Assembly (NCBI GenBank): GCA_030248065.1
Contig: JASAMV010003338.1
Coordinates: 48,320-112,319 of the forward strand
DNA from: Rhynchonema sp. JSB1_4
Taxonomy: Eukaryota; Nematoda; Chromadorea; Monhysterida; Xyalidae
Length of the DNA stretch: 64,000 nucleotides
Direction: 5' to 3'
Made by a program: the position numbers and the translations under genes. Positions 14,150 through 26,100 of this stretch are shown piece by piece; the stretch's first letter is position 1; every line of letters starts with the position of its first letter. The notes under the pieces were generated by a model. It worked only from the letters and a program-made list of their open reading frames with translations, was not told the origin of the DNA and made no database searches.

Positions 14150-14902
14150 ATGTGCGGTAGGAAACCTGTCATCCGACTTCTGTTTTGCATCCAATGCTGC
14201 GCATTCATCGTCCTACCCAATTTGGTCATTTGCTTCTTGATCAATCTGATTGTGAACGATCGCCAACATTTCGTAAGAACAACCGCACGAAGCTTTGTTT
14301 GTATTGACATAAATTTTGAGGCTCACGATGTTTTCAGGCTGTAATAAACAGCTGGTTCAGTTGCATGGAACATTAGCGTAAATGTAATTGTGCTAAAATT
14401 CATCAAATACAGCTGAACTGGAACGCGACGGTGCACGCGGCGGACTATGGTTGCGACATACAAATCACAGATCGGTGCTGTTTCTGTAACAACCTGATTT
14501 ATGGACATTGTTGCATGGATAAAAGTTAGTGGCAATCATTTTTTTCCATTTTCTGGCGTATTGGTGACACAAGCTAATCGAAGCTGTACATTTGCAGAGC
14601 GTCCAGGCACGGGTGCGGGCACGCGCTTCAAGCAACAATACGATATGTGCATGCGCGCTGACTGTCCGACAGAGATCCGATCGAAAGCGTTCGTTGTCAT
14701 CTGCATTGGCTTCATAATTGTCTTCCAACTGTTGTCGTTGATCTGCATTCGTCCGTCGTGCCAAAACGCATGCGACTGCTGTGCCCGGTCGACACCCCCA
14801 CACACTAATGAACTTGATGCTCAATGTCACCAGAATTCACACATCGACACCAATGTCATGGTGCATTTGGACAGTTCGCTCAGTGACACCGCACATTTAT
14901 GA
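14150..14902 (+). CDS. Two-pass membrane protein with Cys-rich loop, paralog 1
   Basis: Family not recognised. Three exons, 14150-14272, 14413-14524 and 14598-14902, give about 179 residues. The first exon encodes a hydrophobic segment (residues about 9-34, rich in Cys, Leu and Ile). The second encodes an N-glycosylation site (NWNAT) and a Cys-rich loop with CCFC and GHCC. The third starts with YDMCMRADC, followed by a second hydrophobic segment (AFVVICIGFIIVFQLLSLIC) and a polar tail. The first two exons have exactly the same lengths (123 and 112 bp) and phases as in the next gene, so the pair arose by tandem duplication. The start was chosen by alignment to the paralog; an upstream in-frame Met exists at 14087. 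Confidence 0.75.
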
Positions 14903-15412
14903 TTTGCTGATTTCTCAGTATCGTTTGGATGGGAATCTATGTATATGTATTGATATTGCAAATCGCCCTGGCCTCGCTATGCATCAGCGTGAATAAAGAT
15001 GAATTGTATTGTTGTGCACATCACTCTCGTGTTGCCTGCTACACGCACTGACGGTCCTGGTAGAATCAGCTACCATAATGATATGATATAGCTACATAGC
15101 AATAGTGTTGTAAACCGCTGGGTCTGACTAAATAATTCAGTTTCAGTGTACATACTGTATGTGCAATTCTCAACAGCAAAAAACCTGCCAGAAGTGCTAT
15201 ACCACGAGTCACATCAGATGTTGCAGCTTTTGTATGTCGCACTCGTGTCGGACACATGCAGACAACACTCTTTCAAGCCTGAATCGATCTGTTGACAGCT
15301 GTTACCAAGCAAGTGCTAGTGGTGTTCTGCTCGCAGTTTTTTTTGGCTTTGTGGTATTCCCTGGTTTATACGCTGGTTCTCAATGGTGGTCTAAATTGTT
15401 TCGAATCCCTCA

Positions 15413-18400
15413 ATGTCGACGGGTAATCTGTGCATCACGCTGTTCCTGTGTTTGTTCTGTGCCGCGTTTCTCACGATTCCGATGTTCATCATTTATCGAT
15501 GTTTCGACTCGATAGCTAACGATCGTAAGCATTGGGTGAGACATGAAACTGACTTTTTTGTTAACCACGAAGAATCGCACCAGTCAATATCTTCACCTTT
15601 AATTTTCAGGCAAGCTGGAACAGCACCGTTCACGCGCCGGACTACGATTGTGAGCTGGATTTGGTCAATGTTTGTTGCGATTGCAACATTTTCAAATTCG
15701 GACATTGCTGTCAAAAACGAAGTGAGTGAATCGGACACAGTCCCACTCACAAAATTCATAACATAACCGATATCAACATTAGTATGATATTGGTCGCACA
15801 ATGACTATATGAGAATCCATCCCCCTATTTTTCCCCCCCCGCCGAGAGGGGTATCTAACGATTTTTTTCTAAACCGACCATGTGACGACAGCACTTCTCT
15901 CCTCCTTCTCCTCCCCCTTTATTTCCGGGGCACCACCTTCTTTTTTTTTTTATCTACCCCACACAAAAGCAATAATACCCCCCACAAAAACCGAGCCCCG
16001 AACCATTTGGGTTGCGTAGAATTCAGGGTGAAACTTTTGCACACGTGTGTTTCTCATTCTTCTCGCTGATAAGAATGCAAAGTGCTTGTCAAAACCTGGT
16101 TCAATTTGAAAAAAAATGCCAAATAGCCGCCTTGTCGATGCAGGAAAATTAGGGGGATGGATTCTCATATAGTCATTGTGCGACCAATACCAAAGCTACA
16201 CAAGTTGTGACGCAAACACATGCTTGTGAACCAACAATATTCAGCTGTACCTAGGCCAAAAGTCGAAAGAGTGTTCAATCATTGAGCGGTCTGCGTCCAA
16301 GGTCGTAGGGCTATAGATATAGGTCTGAATTTGGGGATACGTAAGCGAAAAGTTATTTTTATTCAGTGTTTGTTCAAAATCCAGCACCTGAGTCAAAGCA
16401 GCGGCAGTGCGCGTAGCGTGAGGAAATTTTAATCTTTTTGTACCCGGAACCACGAGAAGCCAGTGAAAATATATACTGTACGTTTTCGACGCGCGAAGCG
16501 TGCGATTTTTTGACATTTGAAGTGTTCGAGAGTGAAAATCTTGCAATTTAGTGGTTCCTTTCCTTCTTGTGATTTCTCGGGAGCAGGCGAGTACGGCACC
16601 CTCTAAACGGCTGAGTGATACCTGTACCCCAACCCTACATATGTATACGCCACTGCCTGATGCCTGACTGACTTGCCCCGAGTGTAGATCGTGTTTTCAT
16701 TCCCATGGACAGGGGGTGCATGCAATGACGATATGAACTGCGTATATTGCGCCCGTCTGCTAACGTACACGTACATATATAGGTCGTGACAGTACAACCA
16801 AAACTTAAGCATTGCTACATACATGTGCTGAACATAGGTAGGTACAATTCCCATTTACGAGCGTGCCCTTTTGCATCCAGCCACACACGACACTTTCACA
16901 TCATCCGAACGTGTGTGCATGCGCAGCTACTGCGAACCGGAGAACGACCAGAAATGGTGGAATCTGGTGGGCATCGCATTCTGCGTGCTCTTCCAGTTGA
17001 TGGCGCTCACTTGTGTGCTCTGTGTGGCCATCAACAGCTGCAAAGTCGAGGTGTGATGATTTGCATGCATTTACGTTTACGTCTTATATACAGTATGTGA
17101 CCTAATCTGATTTATAGCACTTGCTAAGAAACTGGACAACCATATTTCGAAACCGAGCGATGAAACAATTTTCAATCAGCCTAAAAGTTGTACCGAGGGA
17201 CACAAAACTGACAATTTTAACGCTGGTCGAAATTTAAGTCGAACCAGTAAATCTCGCAATATCTTAAAGGGGGCCTTTCGCATTTCAAACCCACTTCAAA
17301 CCTCGCATGTGTTTAGACAGTGGTCAAGGCATCATAAAAGTCAAACACACCGGAGGTCTAACGTTCCGCATGCGGCCAGGAGATGCCCCTCAAGAGGAAC
17401 ATCCGGGAACAAAATCAAATGTGGACCAGCCCAATTTCTACCTGCGCATTCAGGCAACTCGCCTGATGACAAGGGCGGTCAAGGCGCAGAATGTTTCGCA
17501 CGATTTTTGCCCCTGCCTCACTATAGAATTTCGCTTTTCTTTTTATTTCGAATTGCAACGAATTGTTCGTGCGTGGCTGCTAAATGTTTCAAGGTCTACT
17601 TGTCACGCTGGAACAATTCGTTGAAATTCGAAATAAAAAGAAAAGCGAAATTCCATAGTTAGCGGTGCTGCAAGTTTTATGCGAAACATTCATTCGCCTT
17701 GACACCTTTTTGATCAAGCAGTTTGCCTGAATGCGCAGGTATAAATTGGGCTGGTCCGCGGCATACTTTGTTCCCGGATGTTCCTTTTGAAGTGCATCTC
17801 CTGGTCGCATGCTGCAGATTGGGTTCTTGGTGCGTGAGAGTTGAATAACGCCCTGAACAATATTCAAGCGCGTGCAAAGTTTGAAGGCGGTTTGAAATGC
17901 GAAAGGCCCCCTTTAAAGCGGCTGGTCAACAACCCATCGACCTCGCTTAATCTTGGGGGCAGTGCACATTAAGAAAGGTGGGATATCGTGTTACTCGACT
18001 CTGACTTGGAGAGTCGATTCGTTGCTTCCTGATGTTTCACGGCCAGGTTGAAGTTTGCCCCTCAGTGAAAAAATGCAAAAGTTATGCCGGCTTCCCGTGG
18101 AAAGCACAATTCACGGCGACGTTTTAGAATTTCAGAATATCAAGCACCAACGTTTGTTTCATCAGTATGATATACAGCTTTGCAGGAAAGAGCTTGTGTC
18201 CTGAAGGAGAAGTTATTTAGTTCCAAAAACCTGGTGTTTTTTGGTCACCGTTTTCTTCGCCGATAATTTTAAGCATCTGCGATTGACCAGCAAATGTGTT
18301 GATCGGACACAAAAATCCTTTAATTACTGTGTACATAACCTGTGCTTTTGAGTTCTCTGCACCAAACACAGCTAATACTATAATTCGGACAACATGCGCA

Positions 18401-19617
18401 AGTCGGTCATTATGAGCGCGCGCGCTCAAAAACAACGTGCAGATTCGAGCACTCAAAAATGTTTTGTCTTTTTTGGGGTCGCGCACGCCCATAATGACCG
18501 ACTTGCGCATGTTGTCCGAATTATTGCGTTAGCTGTATTTGGTGCAAAGAACTCAAAAGCGCAGGTTATGTACACAGTACTTAAAGGATTTTTGTGTCCG
18601 ATCAACACATTTGCTGGTCAATCGCAGATGCCTAAAATTATCGGCGAAGAAAACGGTGACCAAAAAACACCAGGTTTTTGGAACTAAATAACTTCTCCTT
18701 CAGGACACAAGCTGTTTCCTGCAAAGCTGTATATCATACTGATGAAACAAACGTTGGTGCTTGATATTCTGAAATTCTAAAACGTCGCCGTGAATTGTGC
18801 TTTCCATGGGAAGCCGGCATAACTTTTGCATTTTTTCACTGAGGGGCAAACTTCAACCCGGCCGTGAAACATCAGGAAGCAACCAATCGACTCCCCAAGT
18901 CAGGGTCGAGTAACACGATATTCCACCTTTGTTGGAAGATTAAACGAAGTCGATGGGTTGTTGACCAGCACCTTTAAACCCACCCACACCAATGAAACAT
19001 CACCCAGAGCGTGTCGCGTTGTTGTCGTCGTCTGTTCGGCATTCAACATCCTGACGACCAACGTGCCGACGCGATCGCACAACATCGTGCTGTGTCACAC
19101 ACCATGGTCGACTATCCACAACGACCCGATGGCATTCACATCATAGATCTCGATGCCATGGTCAATGGGGCACGATTGGAACAGGTCCAGGTCAGGAACC
19201 ACAATTGACTCACATTACTGACACAAAACATGCGAAAGAGCACGCAATTGAAATGAGGGCTAATTGTCTCGTCGTCAAAGCAAATCGTCAGCTAAAGCGG
19301 CCACGAATGAGCGATTATGGCACAATGCACGACGAGCGTTGACGTCATAAATATAAGCCGACTTGAGTCGAATCACCGACAGTGGACCATCTGGGCAATC
19401 AAGAAATCTACTCTCATTATTGCAGCGTTCCACATCATTCAGCAACAACCACACACGGGACGACCCGCCACCCAGCTATCGCGAACTGGTTGCCAGCCAG
19501 AAAATAGAAGAGAAACGTGCGCACCCTGAATTGGCAGGGCAGAGGAATTCGGCATATTCGCAATCGGAATGTGACAGTGAAACAGCGAACCACGACAAGA
19601 ATGTGGTCGACACATAG
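15413..19617 (+). CDS. Two-pass membrane protein with Cys-rich loop, paralog 2
   Basis: Tandem paralog of the preceding gene. Five in-phase exons: 15413-15535, 15610-15721, 16881-17050, 19008-19190, 19426-19617, giving about 259 residues. Exon 1 is a signal-anchor-like segment; exon 2 carries WNSTVHAP (glycosylation site) and CCDC / GHCC; exon 3 has RVCMRSYC and a second membrane span (VGIAFCVLFQLMALTCVLCV); exons 4-5 form a polar tail with a DDPPPSYREL motif, a possible WW-domain ligand. If exon 3 is not spliced at 17050 the frame ends at 17056, a possible short isoform. Introns 2 and 3 hold three foldback elements. Function unknown; the two conserved Cys clusters suggest a disulfide-bonded ectodomain. 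Confidence 0.72.
15790..16187 (+). mobile_element. TA-target MITE with 39-bp perfect inverted repeats
   Basis: The outermost 39 bp (starting TTGGTCGCACAATGACTA) recur as a perfect reverse complement at the right end, flanked by TA on both sides. Size 398 bp, in intron 2 of paralog 2. TA duplication suggests Tc1/mariner-type mobilisation. No coding capacity. Confidence 0.88.
17268..17912 (+). mobile_element. 645-bp foldback element with TTAA flanks
   Basis: The two halves are near reverse complements, from AGGGGGCCTTTCGCATTTC at the left to its complement at the right, with a short spacer near 17590. TTAA flanks both ends (17264-17267 and 17913-17916), the target site of piggyBac-type transposases. 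Located in intron 3 of paralog 2. Confidence 0.82.
17918..18970 (+). mobile_element. 1.05-kb near-perfect palindrome with 8-bp duplication
   Basis: The left arm from GGCTGGTCAACAACCCATCG mirrors the right arm ending in GGGTTGTTGACCAGC; the symmetry centre is near 18445. CCTTTAAA flanks both ends (17910-17917 and 18971-18978). The left duplication overlaps the TTAA of the neighbouring foldback, so this element inserted at the edge of the earlier one. Each arm has an open frame but they are mirror images and resemble no transposase. Confidence 0.82.
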
Positions 19618-20152
19618 TGATGTTTCAGGTTGAAGTATAACTGTGTAGCTGAGATTCCAATTTTGCCCATAATAAACCAAAACCGAGCATCTCGATGATA
19701 TTTTACTCGATTGCATTGAGTGAGAAAAGGCACGCTCATAATTTGCTGTACAACTACTGTAGAATGGAGAACCAGAATCGGTACTATAGTTCAGATGCGA
19801 ATGGCCAACCGAAGAGTATGTAAGATGACAACAAGAATGAAATTGCACATGATAACATTATACAAATACGGAAGAACCTTTTGAAGTGATATCAAGCGCA
19901 CTTTGAACAATCAATCCGTAATAATCAAACATTCTGCAAGAAGACAAACCGGAATCATAAACTTCCTCAGCTCTGACCTCGTAACGAACGTTGTGGACAA
20001 CTTGTGTGAAGCATGTGTAATCAATAATGCATAGTTCAAAGTCATACAACATTGACAACGTGACATTGATATAAAAAGCACCATGATAAAAAAAGCAATA
20101 TTTCTTAAAAAAACACAACGCAACACATTTTTTGCAAAATGAAATGTGTGAA
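19618..20152. other. Convergent 3' regions, no gene recognised
   Basis: Lies between the stop of membrane paralog 2 (+) and the stop of the BMP type II receptor (-). AT-rich; probably both 3' UTRs. No repeat or RNA gene was seen. Confidence 0.4.
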
Positions 20153-23100
20153 TTATCCATCCAGTCTGGCTGTTGGCACAACCGGTACAACAGACGTTGA
20201 ACAACTGGCATCTTGAGATGTGCTCTGATCACGTGATGTTTCACTCTGCGCCACACTGCCACGTCCACCCTGATCCCCCTGAATATCAGGCACCACTCTA
20301 TCATCGGCGGCTGATGTTTCATTTTGTCGCATCAACAACAACGCCAATAACTGTTCAGTTGGTTCATTCGTGTTCTTCTGTGGGTCACCAACAGCAGCAG
20401 TGCGTTGTAAATGCCGAGCGAGCGAAACCGAACTGGTAGGATCCACTTTGCCGCCGCCAGCGCTATCCGCTGTTGCTCCTCCGCCGACGCGTTGACCATT
20501 GCTGTCGCCCATCACACCGTGTGTCTGGGCTTGTGTCGTCTGCTGCTGCAGGTATTGTTGCACACCAGCTGAACGTCGCGAGTTCTTGTCAAAGACGGGA
20601 ACGGGAAGACCGCTAGACACTGAATCCTGATGAGACAAGGAGCAGCTGTCGGATGAGTCCGATGAACCCTGCAGTCAGATTAGGCCAGCATAAAATCGAT
20701 CATAAAAAGGATAACGATCGAAAATTACACTTGAAATGAATGACTGACCACCAGATTTAATTTGAGCGTGTTGCGTTCGAGACAGGGATTGGCTGCCTGA
20801 TAGGGCAACGTGCTGCCACTCATCGTCGTGCCCATACTGCCGTGACCGGACGTGTTGCCCGATAGGCTGTCGCAATGATGCTGTTTTTGTCTGCAATTAG
20901 TCACGTCGGTCATCCAACAACTAGCGCGTTTGACAAAAGAAGAAAATAATCAATATTCTGCCAGTTGGCAAGCGTAACAATCGAGCAACACAGCATCAAC
21001 CTGAGCATCCAAGCACGTTCGGTCATCACAGTTACATCCTCTATACTGTCGGCGTTGTGTGACTGTGCGGAGGAATGTGCGTCAGCGCTGACCGTTGTCG
21101 ATGCCGCAATCTGGTCATCACCACCATCGGTCGACGGCATGCCCTCGAGATATTTGTGCAGCTGACTGATCGATGGACGCACGCCTGCATTGACACGGGG
21201 TTGAGTGACACAGCAGCGGGGGAAATTTTGTGACGAGGCTGGCTCTCGGCCGTAGTGAAGAAACTCTTTGGAACTGCATTCGTAAGCGTATGAGTCTAGT
21301 TTCGTGTCATAAAATTTGGCATCCTCACGTGCTTTGACTAATGAGCTACGCGAAGTTTGGTGACGGAAGTTTGTTCGCAGAACTTTTGCACCCGTTGGTG
21401 CTGACATGCTTCACGGCTGCGTGGCTCATTCACGAAAGCACGACAGAAAGCCAAGTTTTAGCACAAAAAACTAGATCGCCGATGTTTTCCCAAAAGTTTC
21501 TCCGAATATCACCACGGCCGAGATCCAGCCTCATAAAAAGCTTTTCACAATTGTTGTGTCACTCTGTACATGTGATGAAACATCGACCAACCAGCAGTGG
21601 ACGCATGCAGTTCAGCCAGACGTTCGCGGGCACATTCGGCCGATATGCGTGCCTCGGCGTCGTGATCCCAGCAATCCTCGATCAGGTCGCGCATTGTGCG
21701 GAGCACCTGATCGTGACATGCCAATTATGAAAACGGGCATCACTTTGAACTTATACAGTTCATCTATCCTCTTTACGGTTACTCTCAATGGGTGAACTTG
21801 GGACTAGATGACCGACTCCGGTATCTTTTTCTGATGCAAAATTTACTGATTGGACCTATTTTTCACACAGTTCTTGCTGCTTATTACGTCACAAGAGGCA
21901 AAAGGGGGCAGCATGAACATCAGTCGAGTCATTTTCTTTCCAGGAAAACGCGCGCTGACCGGCAATTGTTGATGCAGCGTTCGGATGGCCGACGGGAACA
22001 CGGGTCGAACCTTGTTGCGACACACGTAAATCTGCATTTGTTCGAGTCCGATCGGTTGCGTTGAGGGAATCTCGCGCGTGAACGGCGGTGAGTACGCAGG
22101 AGTTGGATGGCCTGAATGGACAAGCCCAATCTCGCATATTACGTGAGTCGAACGATATCGAGTGTTCAGCATGACAGCCCAAAATACACGCCGAACAACA
22201 ATGTCTGATTCCGTGTTATTCATCAGTTGCGTTGCGCCCGTGATTTGCATGCAACGTCAGACTCCATTGCGGTCTGCCCAGCCTGCCTGTACTATTTTAC
22301 GAGTTGTCTGCCAAACCCACCCGTCTCTACATTGACAACTGACAACAAATTTTCCCTTCGTGCGGTAGCAAGTTATTGAGCCACGGATAGATCTTTAATA
22401 AAGGTGTCTGCCGAATCGAGAGAAACAACGATAATAACAGCGCAACCCACCAGTCAATTGATACATTTGCGCGCATCTGGACAGCAACTCCCACAATATC
22501 AATCCCATCGCGTACACGTCAATCTCTCTCAGCGCGGCACCGGGATCACGCAGATTCACAGCGCCCTCCAGCACTTCCGGTGCCATGTAGCGCAGTGTGC
22601 CCATGCCGACCTGTAATGAAAAGAATAGTTGACCAAGAGTGTAGAGCAGTTCGAAAATTTACCCAAACCGCACAGTGATAATCGTGCAGCATACCCACGC
22701 CCTTTACAGTCACTTTGCTTGTTGTGAAAACCATCAATAAAATGCCAGGCCCATGGCAAAGTGGAGATGTTTCACTTTAAGAAAAAGCACCCCTGAGAAA
22801 TGACTTTTCGATCTCGAGAAGCAGCCAATTAATCGTTTTTCGCCTGAAAATGTCAAACGTCGCTTGAAAATGGCAAAAAATCTTTTTTCAACACTTTGGA
22901 CCTATTTTTGGCATTTCTAGCAAACTTTTGCGGTTGCTTTTAGGAAACCCGTCGGGTTTTTGATTTTTTGGGAGCAACCCCTTAACGTGGGAAAGGTTTC
23001 ATTCGTGGGCTGTATCGTAAATTCCCCGAAACTTGTGCTGGATACGGGAAATACGACGCCACTGGGTCTGGTGACTACAATGAAAATAGATGGTATGCCG

Positions 23101-26100
23101 ATGTGCATAGATCACGACAATCCACAGTTCACCTCAATCAATGCCGATCGTCCAGTGTTGTAGCATGTGACACTGCTCATGTCCTTGTCAAGTACGGTGG
23201 CAAAGCCGAGATCACACAATATCAACTGGCCGGTCGGTCTGACGAGCACATTCTTGCTGTTGACGTCACGATGCGCGATCGCTGGCTTGCGTACGCCTGA
23301 TGTGCCAAGGGGAGGCTACTTGCAAGGCATTTTCACATGTTCACATTTTGTGCAACGCACACCTCAGTATAGCATCGCGAGTGGCCGTGCAACATGAAGG
23401 ATAAAAAAAATCAAACGAAAGTGCACGTACCTTTCTTATCGAATTCGGCGTGCATGAATGCGAGTGCCGACGCTAGTGACTCTCCCATCGCACAGAATTG
23501 ATTCAGCGATATGCTGTTGCGTTTGAGATACGACTGCAACGAACCACCAGCCACATACTCGGTCAACAGCCAGTACTCAACCACCCTGTTGTTGTCCGGT
23601 GATGTTTCGTCGTCATCATTGGTGCTAGTTTGCTGAATGGTTTTATATATGTCCTTAGTTTCAGTAGTGACACTGATTCAGTCCAGTGGCAGCATATCAG
23701 CTGTGGATATTGCACTAGAAGATCAAAACGGTGTAATGTTGACATTCCCATGTCGTTTTCAAGCACCTCGGAAGCTGTGTCCTTCAAGAACGAATTCAGA
23801 AAATCCAAACACAGACTATTATACCATTTTCTCCGCGATTCCAAAAAATTTCGGCATGATATCGGCGTTCTGCAGCACGGTATTCGTGTACATGTGGTAT
23901 TCATTGGTGATGGTGGCCAGATAGTTCGATGGACACACCTTCACCTGAAACACCCAAAGAGATTGCAACCAACGGACGAGTTCGGACGATGAACAAAAAC
24001 CCCACATTGGGTGGAATTTTCGAAACGGTGTAAAGGTCAGTTGGGCGTAAAGGTCGGTGTAAAGTTCGGTCGAAAGCTCGGTCGGCGTAGCTCGGCGTAA
24101 ACGTGAAACATTGTCTGTTATTAACGTGGAATGTTTCAAGTTTACACCGAGGTCTATCACACTGAGCTGTCGACCGAGCTTTCCACCGACCTTTACACCC
24201 AACTGACCTTTACACCGTTTCGCAAATATCACCCATAGCCGCAACTGTGAGTCCGTTGTTGAACGGAACAGAGCAAGCAACGCACCGCGACAATGTTGTC
24301 CTTATCGAACACGGCTCGGTAGACCTGACCATACCGTCCCTCACCGACGAATTCCAGCATGGCGATGCGTGATGGATCAACCAGGTGCTCCGATTGCATC
24401 CACGGCTCATCTGACAGACAAACTGGTGCTGTCATTTTTGATGAAAACATCTTTTCGGGGTAATGTGGCATCTGGTGCAATCGCACTGACTATTGCGACG
24501 CATGTGACAAGCAAAATCAAGCACATTGCTGCACGAGGCACCGACACGCCGTCAGAAGGGCAAAAACGACACGACCAGTTGCAATTGTAAAAATAATGAA
24601 AACGAAACAAAGTTTGAAATTACACACCAACGACACTGTTCTTCTGGTCGAGCAACAACGCCTCATCGCCATCCCGATTCCGATCATAACTGATGCCCTT
24701 GAAAACGATGTCCTGAAACAGAAGGGCAATGACTTTCACATGAATAACGGACAACATTCACCCATTTTGGTTCATGTACGCCAAAACTGGATAATTTGTG
24801 AACAATACTCGAAAGCCAAAGCTCGACTGACTTCATTGATCTTCCTCTGTCGACCATCCAATATTCGTCTTTGCCATCGTTTATAGCCGGTCATAGCGCA
24901 CACCAACAACAGCACAAACACGGTCAACACGCACAGACATGAGACCACGATCAGGATGGTGCTCACACGACGTTGGTCGGCCGATCGGTGCTCGATCGCT
25001 GCAAACAATTTAGGTGATTCCTGTCAATGGTGTAGCAGGGGGGTGGGGGTCCCCCCAAGGTACAGTAGGTAGGTAGGTTGACGCTCCATCCTGGTACAGT
25101 AGGTAGGTCGCCGTCCGGCGGCTGGTACAGCAAGTTGCGATTTGTGGCTCAAAATGGTATAAAATCGGTACTTTTCATTCCAAATAGGCGAAACGCGCGA
25201 AATTAGCGTGTTAGAGTACATTTTCATCAATATTTCGACCTAAAAATTTTGTTCCCCCCCCCCTAGCTCGGCCGGTACAGTAGGTAGGTTGCCGCCCCAC
25301 ATTTTTGGTGGTACAGTAGGTTGCCGCTCTGCCTGGGTAGCTAGACCACTGATTGCTGTTAAATAAAACGAGTGAAACATCAGCCAGACAGCTAGATATA
25401 CTCACGATGCAGCCATTTTGGCGACAACTGGTGGGTAATCGAAGTATGGATGGGTCGCGGCGGCGCGAGCTCGGGACGAAACGCGAACTCCTCGTTGCAG
25501 TTGTCCTGAGACACATTTGGTGATTAGATATGTTGGTCAAGCAACGTGCAACCATGACCTGCGACGTCCTGATCTATGATGTAGCTGGGGGTGGTATGGG
25601 TGGGGTAATACCCCCTAACCCTGGGTCAGCTATCTGTGTATGTCAACCGAAAAAAATCTATACCTCCCAAAACCCAGCTACCCACGTCCGGACACCAACA
25701 AAAAATGCTGATTTTAGTATCAAGATGGCCATTTTATGATGCAGAAGGGTCTACGGTCCATTTCAGCATAATTTTCCCTATTTTTATACCCCTAATTTTG
25801 ACATCTTTACCAATAAACTGCAAATCGGCATCCCCGGCCAGCTATCTACGTCTACCGAACTGGACACCGCCAGCTATCTATGTCCGCCACCCGGACCAAC
25901 TGCATCACTGGCCCCGATGCACCTCTTTTTTTCTGAAAACATGACGAAACCAAAAACACATTGCAGTTTTGTTGCACGACTAATAGTAAAACGATTTTTA
26001 TCATTTTTTTAAAACATTTAACATACCTCCGAGCAACAACAAAAGTAAATGGTTCGATTGAACTGCGTAACGTGAGTGGGTTCGAAGGCGACACATTGTC

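Noticed and set aside
17307..17867. Open frames of about 100 codons on both strands as overlapping genes
   Set aside because: They are mirror images created by the palindrome and contain no transposase or other domain.
18217..18687. Two 97-codon frames with almost the same protein on opposite strands
   Set aside because: They come from the two arms of the 1.05-kb palindrome; no evidence for expression or function.
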